From the NCBI GenBank assembly GCA_003543245.1, contig DPJB01000035.1:50780-62998 (forward strand): DNA of 12,219 nt, given 5' to 3'. The stretch's first letter is position 1, and each line of letters opens with the position of its first letter. This DNA comes from Moraxellaceae bacterium (lineage in GTDB: Bacteria > Pseudomonadota > Gammaproteobacteria > Pseudomonadales > Moraxellaceae). Below, piece by piece: positions 5,391 through 12,219 of the stretch. The notes beneath the pieces were generated by a model. That model did not search any database. It was not told where the DNA came from and worked only from the letters and a program-made list of their open reading frames with translations. The translations under genes were made by a program, and so were the position numbers.

Positions 5391-8300
5391 TCAGCCGACA
5401 AAAACACGGGCATTCCGGAACAGCCTCATCCAGGAGCCGTCCTCCTTCCACTCCTCCGGATACCAGCTGTGCTGCACGGCGCGGAACACACGCTCAGGAT
5501 GCGGCATCATGATGGTGGCACGACCATCTGTACTGGTCACACCGGTAATACCAAGGAGCGAGCCATTCGGATTAAGCGGGTATGTTTCTGTCGGGCGACC
5601 CTGATTATCCACATATCCCACCGCCACCAGCCCGCTGCCAGCCAATGCCGCCATGCGTTCAGCGGCATCACTGATACGACCTTCTCCATGAGCAACGGCA
5701 ATGGGCATGCGTGACCCGGCCATTCCGGCCAGCAATACGGAAGGAGAGTCCTTCACTTCCACCATTACGGTACGAGCCTCGAACTGCTCGCTGGTATTGC
5801 GCACAAAACGCGGCCAGGCATCAGCACCGGGAATAAGATCCTTCAGCTGCGACAGCATCTGGCAGCCGTTGCAGACACCAAGCGAGAAGGTATCAAGTCG
5901 CGTGAAGAACGCCGAAAACTCGTCTCTTGCGCGCGGATTGAAAAGCGCCGAACGCGCCCAGCCACCACCAGCACCGAGTACATCCCCGTAGGAAAAACCG
6001 CCACAGGCAACCAGCCCCTTGAAATCCTTCAGGCTGACACGACCGCTGATGATGTCACTCATGTGCACATCCATGGAATTGAAGCCGGCACGATCAAACG
6101 CTGCTGCCATTTCGATCTGGCCATTGACACCCTGTTCACGCAGGACAGCGATTTTCGGACGTACGCCAGTACTGATAAAGGGAGCGGCAATGTTTTCATT
6201 TACATCGTACGTGAGTGCAACCTGCAGGCCGGCATCACCAGTCTCCAGCAGACGGTCAAACTCCTGCTGTGCACAATCCGCATTGTCACGCATTGCCTGA
6301 ATGCGATAGCTGGTCTCCGTCCATATGCGCTGCAACCCGGCACGGGCGGCATCAAAAACCATGGCGCCATCATGACGGATCTGTACTGCATCACTGGTGT
6401 TCAGCGTGCCAATCTTCTTTGCCTGCACTCCCGCAACAGAGAATGTTTCCAGCACAATCGCGGCATCGACAGCAGTGACTTGCAGAACCGCCCCCAGCTC
6501 TTCATTGAACAGGGCAGGCAGCAAATCACCAGCGATATCCAGCGACACCCCGGTGCGACCGGCAAATGCCATTTCCGTCACTGCTGCAAAAAGACCGCCG
6601 TCACTGCGATCATGATAGGCGAGCAGACGACCATTGGCATTGAGGGTCTGCACCGTCACAAAGAACGCCTTGAGCAGATCTGCATCATCCACATCCGGTG
6701 CCTGATTGCCGATCTGGCTGTAAACCTGTGCCAGTGCCGAGCCACCGAGACGGTTACGGCCTGCCCCCAGATCGACCAGCAGCAGAACCGTGTCACCCTT
6801 GTCGGTACGCAACTGGGGCGTCAAGGTCTTGCGCACATCGGTTACCGGCGCAAATGCCGTGATAACCAGTGACAGCGGTGCCGTTACTGCCTTCTTTTCT
6901 GCACCGTCATCCCACACGGTACGCATGGACAGGGAGTCCTTGCCCACCGGAATGGCGATACCCAGCTGAGGGCAGATTTCCATGCCGACAGCCTTTACTG
7001 CATCAAACAGGTTCTCGTCTTCCTTGCCATGACCGGCAGCGGCCATCCAGTTGGCCGACAGTTTGATGTCCGCAATCCTGCTGATTTGCGATGCAGCGAT
7101 ATTGGTCAGTGCCTCACCCACCGCCATGCGTGCGCTGGCGGCTGCATCAATCAGTGCCAACGGGGTTCGTTCACCCATGGACATCGACTCGCCGGTATAG
7201 GTATTGAAGCCGGTCGCCGTCACCGCACAATCCGCCACCGGCACCTGCCACGGGCCTACCATCTGCTCCCGTGCAACAAGCCCGGTAATGGAACGGTCAC
7301 CAATCGTGATAAGGAACGACTTGCTGGCCACCGACGGCAAGCGCAGCACCCGGAGTGCCGCCTCCTTTATATCAATACCGGACAGGTCAAGCGCCGGCTG
7401 CTCCAGCGTCTTGCGTTCAACACTGCGCAGCATGCGGGGCGCCTTGCCCAGCAAGACCTGCATCGGCATATCGACCGGATGATTACCGAAATGTGGATCG
7501 GCCACAGTCAGCTGCTGCACAGCCGTCGCTTCGCCCAGTACCGCAAACGGGCAACGCTCACGCGCGCAAATGGCTTCAAACTCGGCAAGGCGCACTGGCG
7601 ATACCGCCAGCACATAACGCTCCTGTGCTTCGTTACACCAGATTTCCACCGGGCGCAGGCCCGGCTCGAGATTGGGAATGGCGCGCAGGTTCAGCGAAGC
7701 ACCGAGATCATGCTCGTGCACCAGCTCCGGCATGGCATTGGAGAGGCCGCCCGCGCCAACGTCATGCACGGAAACGATGGGATTGTTGGCGCCCATGGCC
7801 CAGCACACATCGAGAACCTCCTGGCACCGGCGCTCCATTTCAGGGTTGTCACGCTGTACGGAGGCAAAATCCAGGCTTTCTGCACTGGCACCACTGGCCA
7901 CGGAGGATGCTGCACCACCACCCAGACCGATCAGCAGGGCCGGACCACCCAGCACAATCAGCTGGTCACCTGGCTGGATCGGGTTTTTCTGTACATGGTC
8001 GCCGCGAATATTGCCGTAACCGCCGGCAATCATGATCGGCTTGTGATAGCCGCGCACTTCCGGGCCACTCAGGCCGTTCACGCTCATTTCAAAGCTGCGG
8101 AAATAACCACAGAGCGCCGGGCGGCCGAACTCGTTATTGAAGGCGGCACCACCGAGCGGTCCTTCGATCATGATGTCGAGGGCGGTCACGATACGGTTGG
8201 GTTTGCCGTAATCCTGCTCCCACGGCTGTACAAAGCCGGGAATCTTCAGGTTGGAAACAGAGAAGCCAGTCAGGCCGGCCTTGGGCTTGCCACCGCGTCC

Positions 8301-9254
8301 GGTTGCCCCCTCATCACGGATTTCGCCACCAGAGCCGGTAGACGCGCCAGGAAAAGGCGAGATCGCTGTCGGATGATTGTGCGTTTCCACCTTCATCAGG
8401 ATATGCACGTCTTCATCACTGAAGCGGTACTGGTGCGAACCCGCGTCAGGATAGAAGCGGGCCGCATGATGCCCGGTGATGACCGCGGCATTGTCCTTGT
8501 ACGCAGACAGGATGTTGTCCGGCGCACAGGCATAGGTGTTCTTGATCATCTGGAAAAGCGAGCGATCCTGCTTCTCGCCGTCAATGGTCCAGTCTGCATT
8601 GAAAATCTTGTGCCGGCAGTGTTCGGAGTTCGCCTGCGCGAACATCATCAGCTCGACATCAGTAGGATTGCGCTTGAGTGCAATGAAGTTCTCGACGAGG
8701 TAATCAATCTCGTCATCGGACAGCGCAAAGCCCTTTTCCCGATTGGCCGCTTCGAGGGCAGCACGACCACCCGCGAGGATATCCACGAACGACAGTGGAC
8801 GGGGCTCTTCTGCACGAAACAGCACGGCAGCTTCATCAAGACCGGCCAGCACGGCCTGTGTCATGCGGTCATGCAGCCTTGCTGACAGCAGGGTACGCTC
8901 CTCCGGCGAGAAAGGACCTCCTTCTATATAGAAGGCTGTTGCACGCTCAATACGGTGCACGCCGCCAACACCGCAATTGCGTGCAATATCAGTCGCCTTT
9001 GATGACCAGGGCGAAATGGTACCGGGACGCGGCACTACCAGAAAAAGCTCACCCGCATCCTGTGCGGCAAAACCCTCACCGTAATGCAGCAGCTCTTCCA
9101 GTCGACGATGCCCCTCGGCATCCGGCTGGCCATCCACGAGGTGCATGAACCGGGCGTGAACGGAAGTCACCCGGGGCAACAAGGCCTTCAGGTCGCGCAG
9201 CAGTCGGTTCTGTCGGAAAGCGGAAAGCGCCAGGGAACCAGGCAGGATGAGCAT
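5391..9254 (-). CDS. purL: Phosphoribosylformylglycinamidine synthase (single-chain FGAM synthase)
   Basis: PurL converts FGAR, glutamine and ATP to FGAM, the fourth step of purine synthesis, in the cytoplasm. The 1287-residue chain is the large single-protein form (E. coli 1295) and carries all activities. The N-terminal domain includes PRPGTISPWSSKATDIA (75-91). The synthetase core includes FAQANSEHCRHKIFNADW (205-222), KVETHNHPTAISPFPGA (288-304), SGGEIRDEGATGRG (308-321), HDVGAGGLSNAMPE (497-510) and the second half-core with KLSANWMAAAGH (731-742) and YHDRSDGGL (880-888). The C-terminal glutaminase domain (about 1033-1287) shows the nucleophile Cys1128 in GVCNGCQ, and His1252 and Glu1254 in MMPHPERVFR. 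Gly1097 replaces the Glu I recall in the E. coli GAGEGW stretch. The start at 9254 matches the E. coli N-terminus; its ribosome binding site (GAGAG) is weak. It is divergent from mltF and probably heads a transcription unit with the NIF3-like gene. Confidence 0.98.
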   Translation of the reverse strand: MLILPGSLALSAFRQNRLLRDLKALLPRVTSVHARFMHLVDGQPDAEGHRRLEELLHYGEGFAAQDAGELFLVVPRPGTISPWSSKATDIARNCGVGGVHRIERATAFYIEGGPFSPEERTLLSARLHDRMTQAVLAGLDEAAVLFRAEEPRPLSFVDILAGGRAALEAANREKGFALSDDEIDYLVENFIALKRNPTDVELMMFAQANSEHCRHKIFNADWTIDGEKQDRSLFQMIKNTYACAPDNILSAYKDNAAVITGHHAARFYPDAGSHQYRFSDEDVHILMKVETHNHPTAISPFPGASTGSGGEIRDEGATGRGGKPKAGLTGFSVSNLKIPGFVQPWEQDYGKPNRIVTALDIMIEGPLGGAAFNNEFGRPALCGYFRSFEMSVNGLSGPEVRGYHKPIMIAGGYGNIRGDHVQKNPIQPGDQLIVLGGPALLIGLGGGAASSVASGASAESLDFASVQRDNPEMERRCQEVLDVCWAMGANNPIVSVHDVGAGGLSNAMPELVHEHDLGASLNLRAIPNLEPGLRPVEIWCNEAQERYVLAVSPVRLAEFEAICARERCPFAVLGEATAVQQLTVADPHFGNHPVDMPMQVLLGKAPRMLRSVERKTLEQPALDLSGIDIKEAALRVLRLPSVASKSFLITIGDRSITGLVAREQMVGPWQVPVADCAVTATGFNTYTGESMSMGERTPLALIDAAASARMAVGEALTNIAASQISRIADIKLSANWMAAAGHGKEDENLFDAVKAVGMEICPQLGIAIPVGKDSLSMRTVWDDGAEKKAVTAPLSLVITAFAPVTDVRKTLTPQLRTDKGDTVLLLVDLGAGRNRLGGSALAQVYSQIGNQAPDVDDADLLKAFFVTVQTLNANGRLLAYHDRSDGGLFAAVTEMAFAGRTGVSLDIAGDLLPALFNEELGAVLQVTAVDAAIVLETFSVAGVQAKKIGTLNTSDAVQIRHDGAMVFDAARAGLQRIWTETSYRIQAMRDNADCAQQEFDRLLETGDAGLQVALTYDVNENIAAPFISTGVRPKIAVLREQGVNGQIEMAAAFDRAGFNSMDVHMSDIISGRVSLKDFKGLVACGGFSYGDVLGAGGGWARSALFNPRARDEFSAFFTRLDTFSLGVCNGCQMLSQLKDLIPGADAWPRFVRNTSEQFEARTVMVEVKDSPSVLLAGMAGSRMPIAVAHGEGRISDAAERMAALAGSGLVAVGYVDNQGRPTETYPLNPNGSLLGITGVTSTDGRATIMMPHPERVFRAVQHSWYPEEWKEDGSWMRLFRNARVFVG

Positions 9255-9356
9255 GTCGGTCTCTCGGAAAACGGCGAAATAGGGGTTGTCTCTCTCGTTG
9301 GCCGCTGAATGGTGGGTCAGACGACAAACGGTAAAAGCGGCTTGGAGCAGGCCGCA

Positions 9357-9362
9357 ATCATA
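9357..9362 (-). promoter_or_regulatory. Possible -10 box for purL
   Basis: TATGAT on the minus strand matches five of six bases of the -10 consensus and would start transcription near 9350, leaving a leader of about 95 bases. No good -35 hexamer lies 16 to 18 bases upstream, so an activator or another promoter may be involved. I see no E. coli-type PurR operator near it. Confidence 0.3.
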
Positions 9363-9421
9363 CTGGAATCGGGGGTTTCAGGACACCCGGCAGGGTGGGC
9401 AACCGGTCAGATCCCAAAAAA

Positions 9422-9434
9422 ATTGTCGGACAAT
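9422..9434. promoter_or_regulatory. Perfect palindrome ATTGTC-G-GACAAT, candidate operator
   Basis: Two perfect 6-base half-sites flank a single central G, directly after a run of seven A. Half-sites of the TTGT-N-ACAA type with very short spacing are typical of dimeric GntR-family (FadR-like) regulators. It lies about 30 bases upstream of the candidate mltF -35 and about 60 bases upstream of the candidate purL -10, so it could serve either gene. The palindrome is seen directly; the regulator is inferred. Confidence 0.45.
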
Positions 9435-9460
9435 CCAAGGCAGATTGTGCTGTCAAGGTC

Positions 9461-9489
9461 TAGACATAACGTGAAGTGGTCGATAGATT
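9461..9489 (+). promoter_or_regulatory. Candidate sigma70 promoter for mltF
   Basis: TAGACA (9461-9466; five of six match TTGACA) is followed after exactly 17 bases by TAGATT (9484-9489; four of six match TATAAT). Transcription would start near 9496 and leave a leader of about 155 bases. A stable hairpin at 9501-9538 would then sit at the very 5' end of the RNA. Confidence 0.42.
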
Positions 9490-9500
9490 TCGCCCGACCT

Positions 9501-9538
9501 CGCGTTGAGACCCTGCTGTTGGCAGGTTCGGCAACGCG
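9501..9538 (+). repeat. Two-tier hairpin in the mltF leader
   Basis: An outer stem CGCGTTG (9501-9507) pairs with CAACGCG (9532-9538) over 7 bp. Inside it, CCTGC (9512-9516) pairs with GCAGG (9522-9526) over 5 bp around a TGTTG loop, and the AGAC/TTCGG internal loop can add about two pairs. There is no T-run on either strand, so it is not an intrinsic terminator. If the promoter at 9461-9489 is real, this is the 5'-terminal structure of the mltF mRNA and could protect it from decay or regulate it. Confidence 0.5.
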
Positions 9539-9651
9539 CTTTGGTGAGCCCACTGGCTACCGAAACACCCCCTAGGGTAAACGCGACGACGGATGCAATG
9601 CAGTGTGTGCATGCAACTGGCATTAACGGTAAACCGAACGAGGTACTCAGG

Positions 9652-11094
9652 ATGTCGAGCGGCTTCCAGGCGCTACGAACGCAACTGCCCCACCCTCTCA
9701 TCGCACTCAAGGTGATTGCGCGTGGCGTCTTTTTCAGTGCCATTCTCTTCACCATTTTTCATCTGAAGCCGGCAACGACGGCGCTTCAGCATGTACAGCA
9801 GCGTGGCGCGCTGATTCTGGCCGGCACTAGCGGCCCGACCACTTTCCAGAACACCGCCGATGGTGCTCGCGGCTTCCAGTACGAGCTGGCCCAGCTGTTT
9901 GCCGAAGAACTGGGCGTAAATCTGGTTCTGGAGGACACTCCGGATACCGGCAGTGTGCTGAATGCCATTCGCCGTAACCATGCTGATATCGCGATTACGG
10001 GGCTGGCCACCGATGATCCCCGCCTCAAGCGCCTGCGCGTTGCCGAGCCTTATATGGCCGTCAGCGAGCAACTGATCCAGCGCCTGAACCGCCCCATTCC
10101 GACCCAGTTTGATGACCTTGAGAATGCCCGCATCGGCGTGCTGGCCGGATCCACCGAGTCGGTCCGTCTGAAGGCCCTGACCCGCTGGCGCTCGGATCTG
10201 ACCGTTATTGAGTTTGAGGATACCGACCCGCTGCTGCTGCTTGACCAGGTCGAAACCGGTGACCTTGACTATGTCGCCCTGAATTCCAGTGAATTTGATG
10301 CACGCCGTGCACTGTTTCCCAATCTGGGGGTCTCTCTCAATCTGCAGGACAACAGTGAGCTGGCCTGGGCGCTGGTCAAGACCCGTGACCAGAGCCTGTT
10401 CAAGGCCGCCCAGGCCTTTCTGGCACGCAAGCAGGCCGATGGCACCCTGGATCGTCTGGTCGCCTTCTATAGCCAGGGCGACACCTTTGATCCTTACTCC
10501 GTCAGAAGCTTTCAGCGCGACATCACACAGAAGCTACCCCGCTACCAGACACTGTTCCAGGCAAATGCCGATGCCAACGGCATGGACTGGCGCCTGCTGG
10601 CGGCCATAGCCTATCAGGAATCCCGCTGGCAGCCCAATGCCATCTCGCCTACCGGCGTGAAGGGCATGATGATGCTGACCCAAGGCACGGCGGCACACAT
10701 GGGAGTGGCAGACCGCAACAATCCACGGCAGAGCATCGAAGGCGGGGCCGGCTACTATCGCCAGATTCTGGAACGCCTGCCGGCCTCGGTTCGTGAGCCG
10801 GATCGCACCTGGATGGCACTGGCAGCCTATAACATGGGCCCTGCCCATATTGATCGGGCCCGCAAGAATGCCGAAGCCAGTGGCGAAGATGCAGACAAGT
10901 GGCTGACCGTGAGCCGTGAACTGCGCCAGATGGCAACGAAGGCCCGTGAGCAGGGACGCCGCATCCCCGTCGGCCAGGCGCTGGTTTATGTGCAACAGGT
11001 GCGCCGCTACTACGACACCCTGCAGCTGGCCACCAGTCTCAGCAGCGATACCCGTGTGGCCTGGAACCAGAACGAACGGGATATCACGCGCTGA
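9652..11094 (+). CDS. mltF: Membrane-bound lytic murein transglycosylase F
   Basis: MltF cleaves the glycan strands of peptidoglycan, leaving 1,6-anhydro ends. The protein has 480 residues. An uncleaved-looking membrane segment lies at about 22-38 (the run GVFFSAILFTIF), with no lipobox cysteine. A periplasmic solute-binding-like domain (about 44-275) begins ALQHVQQRGALILAGTSGPT and contains GFQYELAQLFAEELGV (74-89). The SLT catalytic domain (about 300-460) carries WRLLAAIAYQESRW (313-326), with Glu323 the likely catalytic acid, then SPTGVKGMMMLTQGTA (332-347) and AAYNMGPAHI (391-400). It is shorter at the C-terminus than E. coli MltF (518). The ATG at 9652 was chosen for its GAGG ribosome binding site 8 bases upstream and because the hydrophobic anchor then lies near the N-terminus; the frame is open back to 9505. 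It is divergent from purL and ends in the terminator at 11118-11142. Confidence 0.93.
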   Translation: MSSGFQALRTQLPHPLIALKVIARGVFFSAILFTIFHLKPATTALQHVQQRGALILAGTSGPTTFQNTADGARGFQYELAQLFAEELGVNLVLEDTPDTGSVLNAIRRNHADIAITGLATDDPRLKRLRVAEPYMAVSEQLIQRLNRPIPTQFDDLENARIGVLAGSTESVRLKALTRWRSDLTVIEFEDTDPLLLLDQVETGDLDYVALNSSEFDARRALFPNLGVSLNLQDNSELAWALVKTRDQSLFKAAQAFLARKQADGTLDRLVAFYSQGDTFDPYSVRSFQRDITQKLPRYQTLFQANADANGMDWRLLAAIAYQESRWQPNAISPTGVKGMMMLTQGTAAHMGVADRNNPRQSIEGGAGYYRQILERLPASVREPDRTWMALAAYNMGPAHIDRARKNAEASGEDADKWLTVSRELRQMATKAREQGRRIPVGQALVYVQQVRRYYDTLQLATSLSSDTRVAWNQNERDITR

Positions 11095-11117
11095 ACTCTC
11101 AATGATTTCTCTCTCAT

Positions 11118-11142
11118 TCCCCGGGGCGCCGGGGATTTTTTT
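11118..11142 (+). terminator. Intrinsic terminator of mltF
   Basis: TCCCCGG and CCGGGGA form a 7-bp GC-rich stem around a GGCG loop, followed at once by seven T (11136-11142). It begins 23 bases after the mltF stop codon. This is a textbook rho-independent terminator and separates mltF from the downstream yaiI-like gene. Confidence 0.92.
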
Positions 11143-11199
11143 GCCTGATCATTTCAATGTCTGAATCCGCCCCCCCCTGAATATGGAGCCGCGACCGGC

Positions 11200-11688
11200 A
11201 TGACAAAAGCCGACACACAGAAAGTGCGCCAGCTACAACTTTGGGTGGACGCGGATGCCTGCCCGAATGTCATCAAGGACATCCTGTTCCGGGCAGCCGA
11301 ACGGCGAGGCGTTGTCTGCACCCTGGTGGCCAACCAGTTCATTCCCGTTCCCCGTGTGGACTGGCTGAAATCCATTCAGGTCCCTGCCGGTTTTGATGTG
11401 GCGGATGACCGGATTGTGGAGCTGATCCAGCCCGGCGATCTGGCCATTACCGCCGACATTCCGCTGGCAGCAAAAGTTGTGGAAAAAGGCGCCTTCGCAC
11501 TGAACCCGCGCGGCACCTTTTATACAGAAGACAATATCCGGCAGCGCCTGACCATGCGCAACCTGATGGAGGAACTGCGCTCGAGTGGCGTTCAGGTGGG
11601 GGGGCCACCGACCTTCAGTCAGCAGGACCGTATGGCATTTGCGAACTCGCTGGACCGGTTTCTGGCCCATCATCTGAAAAAAGCGTGA
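11200..11688 (+). CDS. yaiI: UPF0178 / DUF188 family protein, YaiI-like
   Basis: The 162-residue protein belongs to the YaiI/YqxD family, whose biochemical role is not established. The family is usually grouped with PIN/NYN-like nuclease folds because of conserved acidic residues. Visible blocks are WVDADACP (15-22, with Asp17 and Asp19), GFDVADD (64-70), GDLAITADIPLA (79-90), NPRGTFYT (102-109), RLTMRNLMEELR (116-127) and QDRMAFA (142-148). It carries about a dozen extra N-terminal residues compared with E. coli YaiI, which starts near WVDADACP. The ATG at 11200 has a GGAG 11 bases upstream, rather far. A run of eight C (11170-11177) lies just before the ribosome binding site, and a run of seven G lies in the coding sequence near VGGPP. 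It converges on the crotonase gene with 10 bases between the stops. It must use a promoter between the mltF terminator and its start, but I could not find a convincing one. Confidence 0.92.
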   Translation: MTKADTQKVRQLQLWVDADACPNVIKDILFRAAERRGVVCTLVANQFIPVPRVDWLKSIQVPAGFDVADDRIVELIQPGDLAITADIPLAAKVVEKGAFALNPRGTFYTEDNIRQRLTMRNLMEELRSSGVQVGGPPTFSQQDRMAFANSLDRFLAHHLKKA

Positions 11689-11698
11689 TGCTCCCCGG

Positions 11699-12219
11699 TT
11701 ACTTGCGGGGCAGGAAACTCGGCGTCTCCTTCCTGAAGTTCGACTGCACTGCAATCTTCTGGTTCTTGCCCATCAGCAGTCCCAGCTGAATACGCGACTC
11801 CTTCGAGAAGGCACGACGCACCCCGGCCACCCAGGTTTCGTGAAACAGCTGCTTGGTTGCGGCAACGGCATCGGGCGAACGGGTCTTGATCTCCGCCACC
11901 AGTTTTTCGGCTTCCGCCAGCGGGTCAGCACTGACGCCAGTCACCAGATGAAGGTCTCGCGCCTCGGCTCCACTGAACATGCGCCCGGTCATGGTGAGAA
12001 GCTTGGCCTGATCCATGGGCAGCAATTCACGCAGGGTGACCGTGCCGGTCATGTCTGGCACCAGTCCCCACTTGGCCTCCAGAATGGAGAACTCGCACTC
12101 TGCTGTGGTGTAGCGAAAGTCTGCACCCAGCGCAATCTGCACACCACCGCCGTAACAGTAGCCATGAATGACGGCAATCACCGGAACCGGCAGGCGTCGC
12201 CAGCACCAGGCCACTTCCT
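11699..12219 (-). CDS. Crotonase / enoyl-CoA hydratase-isomerase family protein (C-terminal part)
   Basis: The gene runs off the right edge; about 173 C-terminal residues are visible, roughly two thirds of a crotonase of the usual 260-280. The second oxyanion-hole loop is HGYCYGGG, followed by ALGADFRYTT and the EAKWGLVPD segment. Counting from the GTG at 12214, a glutamate (46) and an aspartate (54) lie eight residues apart. I recall the same spacing for the Glu and Asp catalytic pair of dienoyl-CoA isomerase, whereas the second catalytic Glu of classical enoyl-CoA hydratase appears to be absent. An isomerase or a general acyl-CoA enzyme is therefore as likely as a hydratase. The GTG at 12214 is internal, because upstream codons remain open to the edge. 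Similar 'crotonase/enoyl-CoA hydratase family' proteins occur in Pseudomonas. It is convergent with the yaiI-like gene. Confidence 0.88.
   Translation of the reverse strand, partial: EVAWCWRRLPVPVIAVIHGYCYGGGVQIALGADFRYTTAECEFSILEAKWGLVPDMTGTVTLRELLPMDQAKLLTMTGRMFSGAEARDLHLVTGVSADPLAEAEKLVAEIKTRSPDAVAATKQLFHETWVAGVRRAFSKESRIQLGLLMGKNQKIAVQSNFRKETPSFLPRK

Larger units (their letters stand above)
9255..9651. other. Divergent purL / mltF intergenic region
   Basis: This 397-bp region contains no gene I can support; the open frames in it are unrelated to known proteins. It holds a possible purL -10 box (9357-9362, minus strand), a small inverted repeat CACCC-GGCA-GGGTG (9384-9397), a run of seven A leading into a perfect 13-base palindrome (9422-9434), a candidate mltF promoter (9461-9489), a two-tier hairpin (9501-9538) and an 8-base palindrome CCCTAGGG (9570-9577). 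A good mltF ribosome binding site ends it. The density of dyad symmetry is high for a region between two housekeeping genes. Confidence 0.65.

Noticed and set aside
7029..8885. 618-codon open frame on the plus strand
   Set aside because: It lies wholly antisense to purL, which is complete and full of conserved motifs. The antisense product resembles no family and reflects GC codon bias.
9255..9420. PurR operator upstream of purL
   Set aside because: I looked for the E. coli-type PurR palindrome (ACGCAAACG-like half-sites) and did not find a convincing match.
9416..9434. Minus-strand hairpin plus seven T as a terminator or purL attenuator
   Set aside because: The stem would be only about 5 mostly A-T pairs with a 3-base loop, and it lies upstream of the likely purL start of transcription, with no minus-strand gene ending there. 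A DNA operator is the better reading.
11677..11710. Shared terminator between the yaiI-like and crotonase genes
   Set aside because: CCCCG/CGGGG gives only 5 bp with the crotonase stop codon in the loop. The T-run on the minus strand is 10 bases from the stem, and there is none on the plus strand.

Overview
This window looks like ordinary chromosomal housekeeping DNA from a gammaproteobacterium. The evidence is the divergent ispB / rplU-rpmA pair, the divergent mltF / purL pair with a small NIF3/YqfO-like gene behind purL, a single-chain PurL of about 1290 residues, and a CCA-encoding tRNA-Pro(CGG). The gene order and protein sequences resemble the Pseudomonadales/Oceanospirillales side of the class (Pseudomonas- or Alcanivorax-like), but I cannot place the genus. 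I see no insertion sequence, prophage, CRISPR array or defence island.

Layout. On the left, rpmA (running off the left edge) and rplU read leftward, and ispB reads rightward from a 306-bp divergent region. tRNA-Pro(CGG) follows ispB with its own promoter. Next comes a 665-residue polytopic membrane protein of the family named 'site-specific recombinase' (gonococcal Gcr-like, PF10136 type). It converges on an OruR-like AraC regulator, and their two stop codons touch. Leftward from the middle run purL, a 103-residue NIF3/YqfO-like protein and the AraC gene, all on the minus strand and closely spaced. A 397-bp regulatory region separates purL from the divergent mltF, which ends in a clear intrinsic terminator. 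A YaiI/UPF0178 gene follows, converging on a crotonase-family gene that runs off the right edge.

Functions. L21 and L27 are 50S ribosomal proteins. IspB makes the polyprenyl side chain of quinones. PurL carries out the fourth step of de novo purine synthesis. MltF is a membrane-anchored murein lytic transglycosylase with a solute-binding-like sensor domain. These are largely independent housekeeping functions and do not form a pathway together.

The points most worth a second look are mainly regulatory. The rplU and tRNA-Pro promoters share a TACAAT box followed at once by GCGCGCC. A hairpin behind ispB overlaps the tRNA -35 element. A GC hairpin precedes an ispB start with no clear ribosome binding site. 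The purL-mltF region holds a perfect ATTGTC-G-GACAAT palindrome and a predicted 5'-terminal hairpin on the mltF transcript. The membrane 'recombinase' is a gene whose name and sequence do not agree. I found nothing I would call a previously undescribed system.
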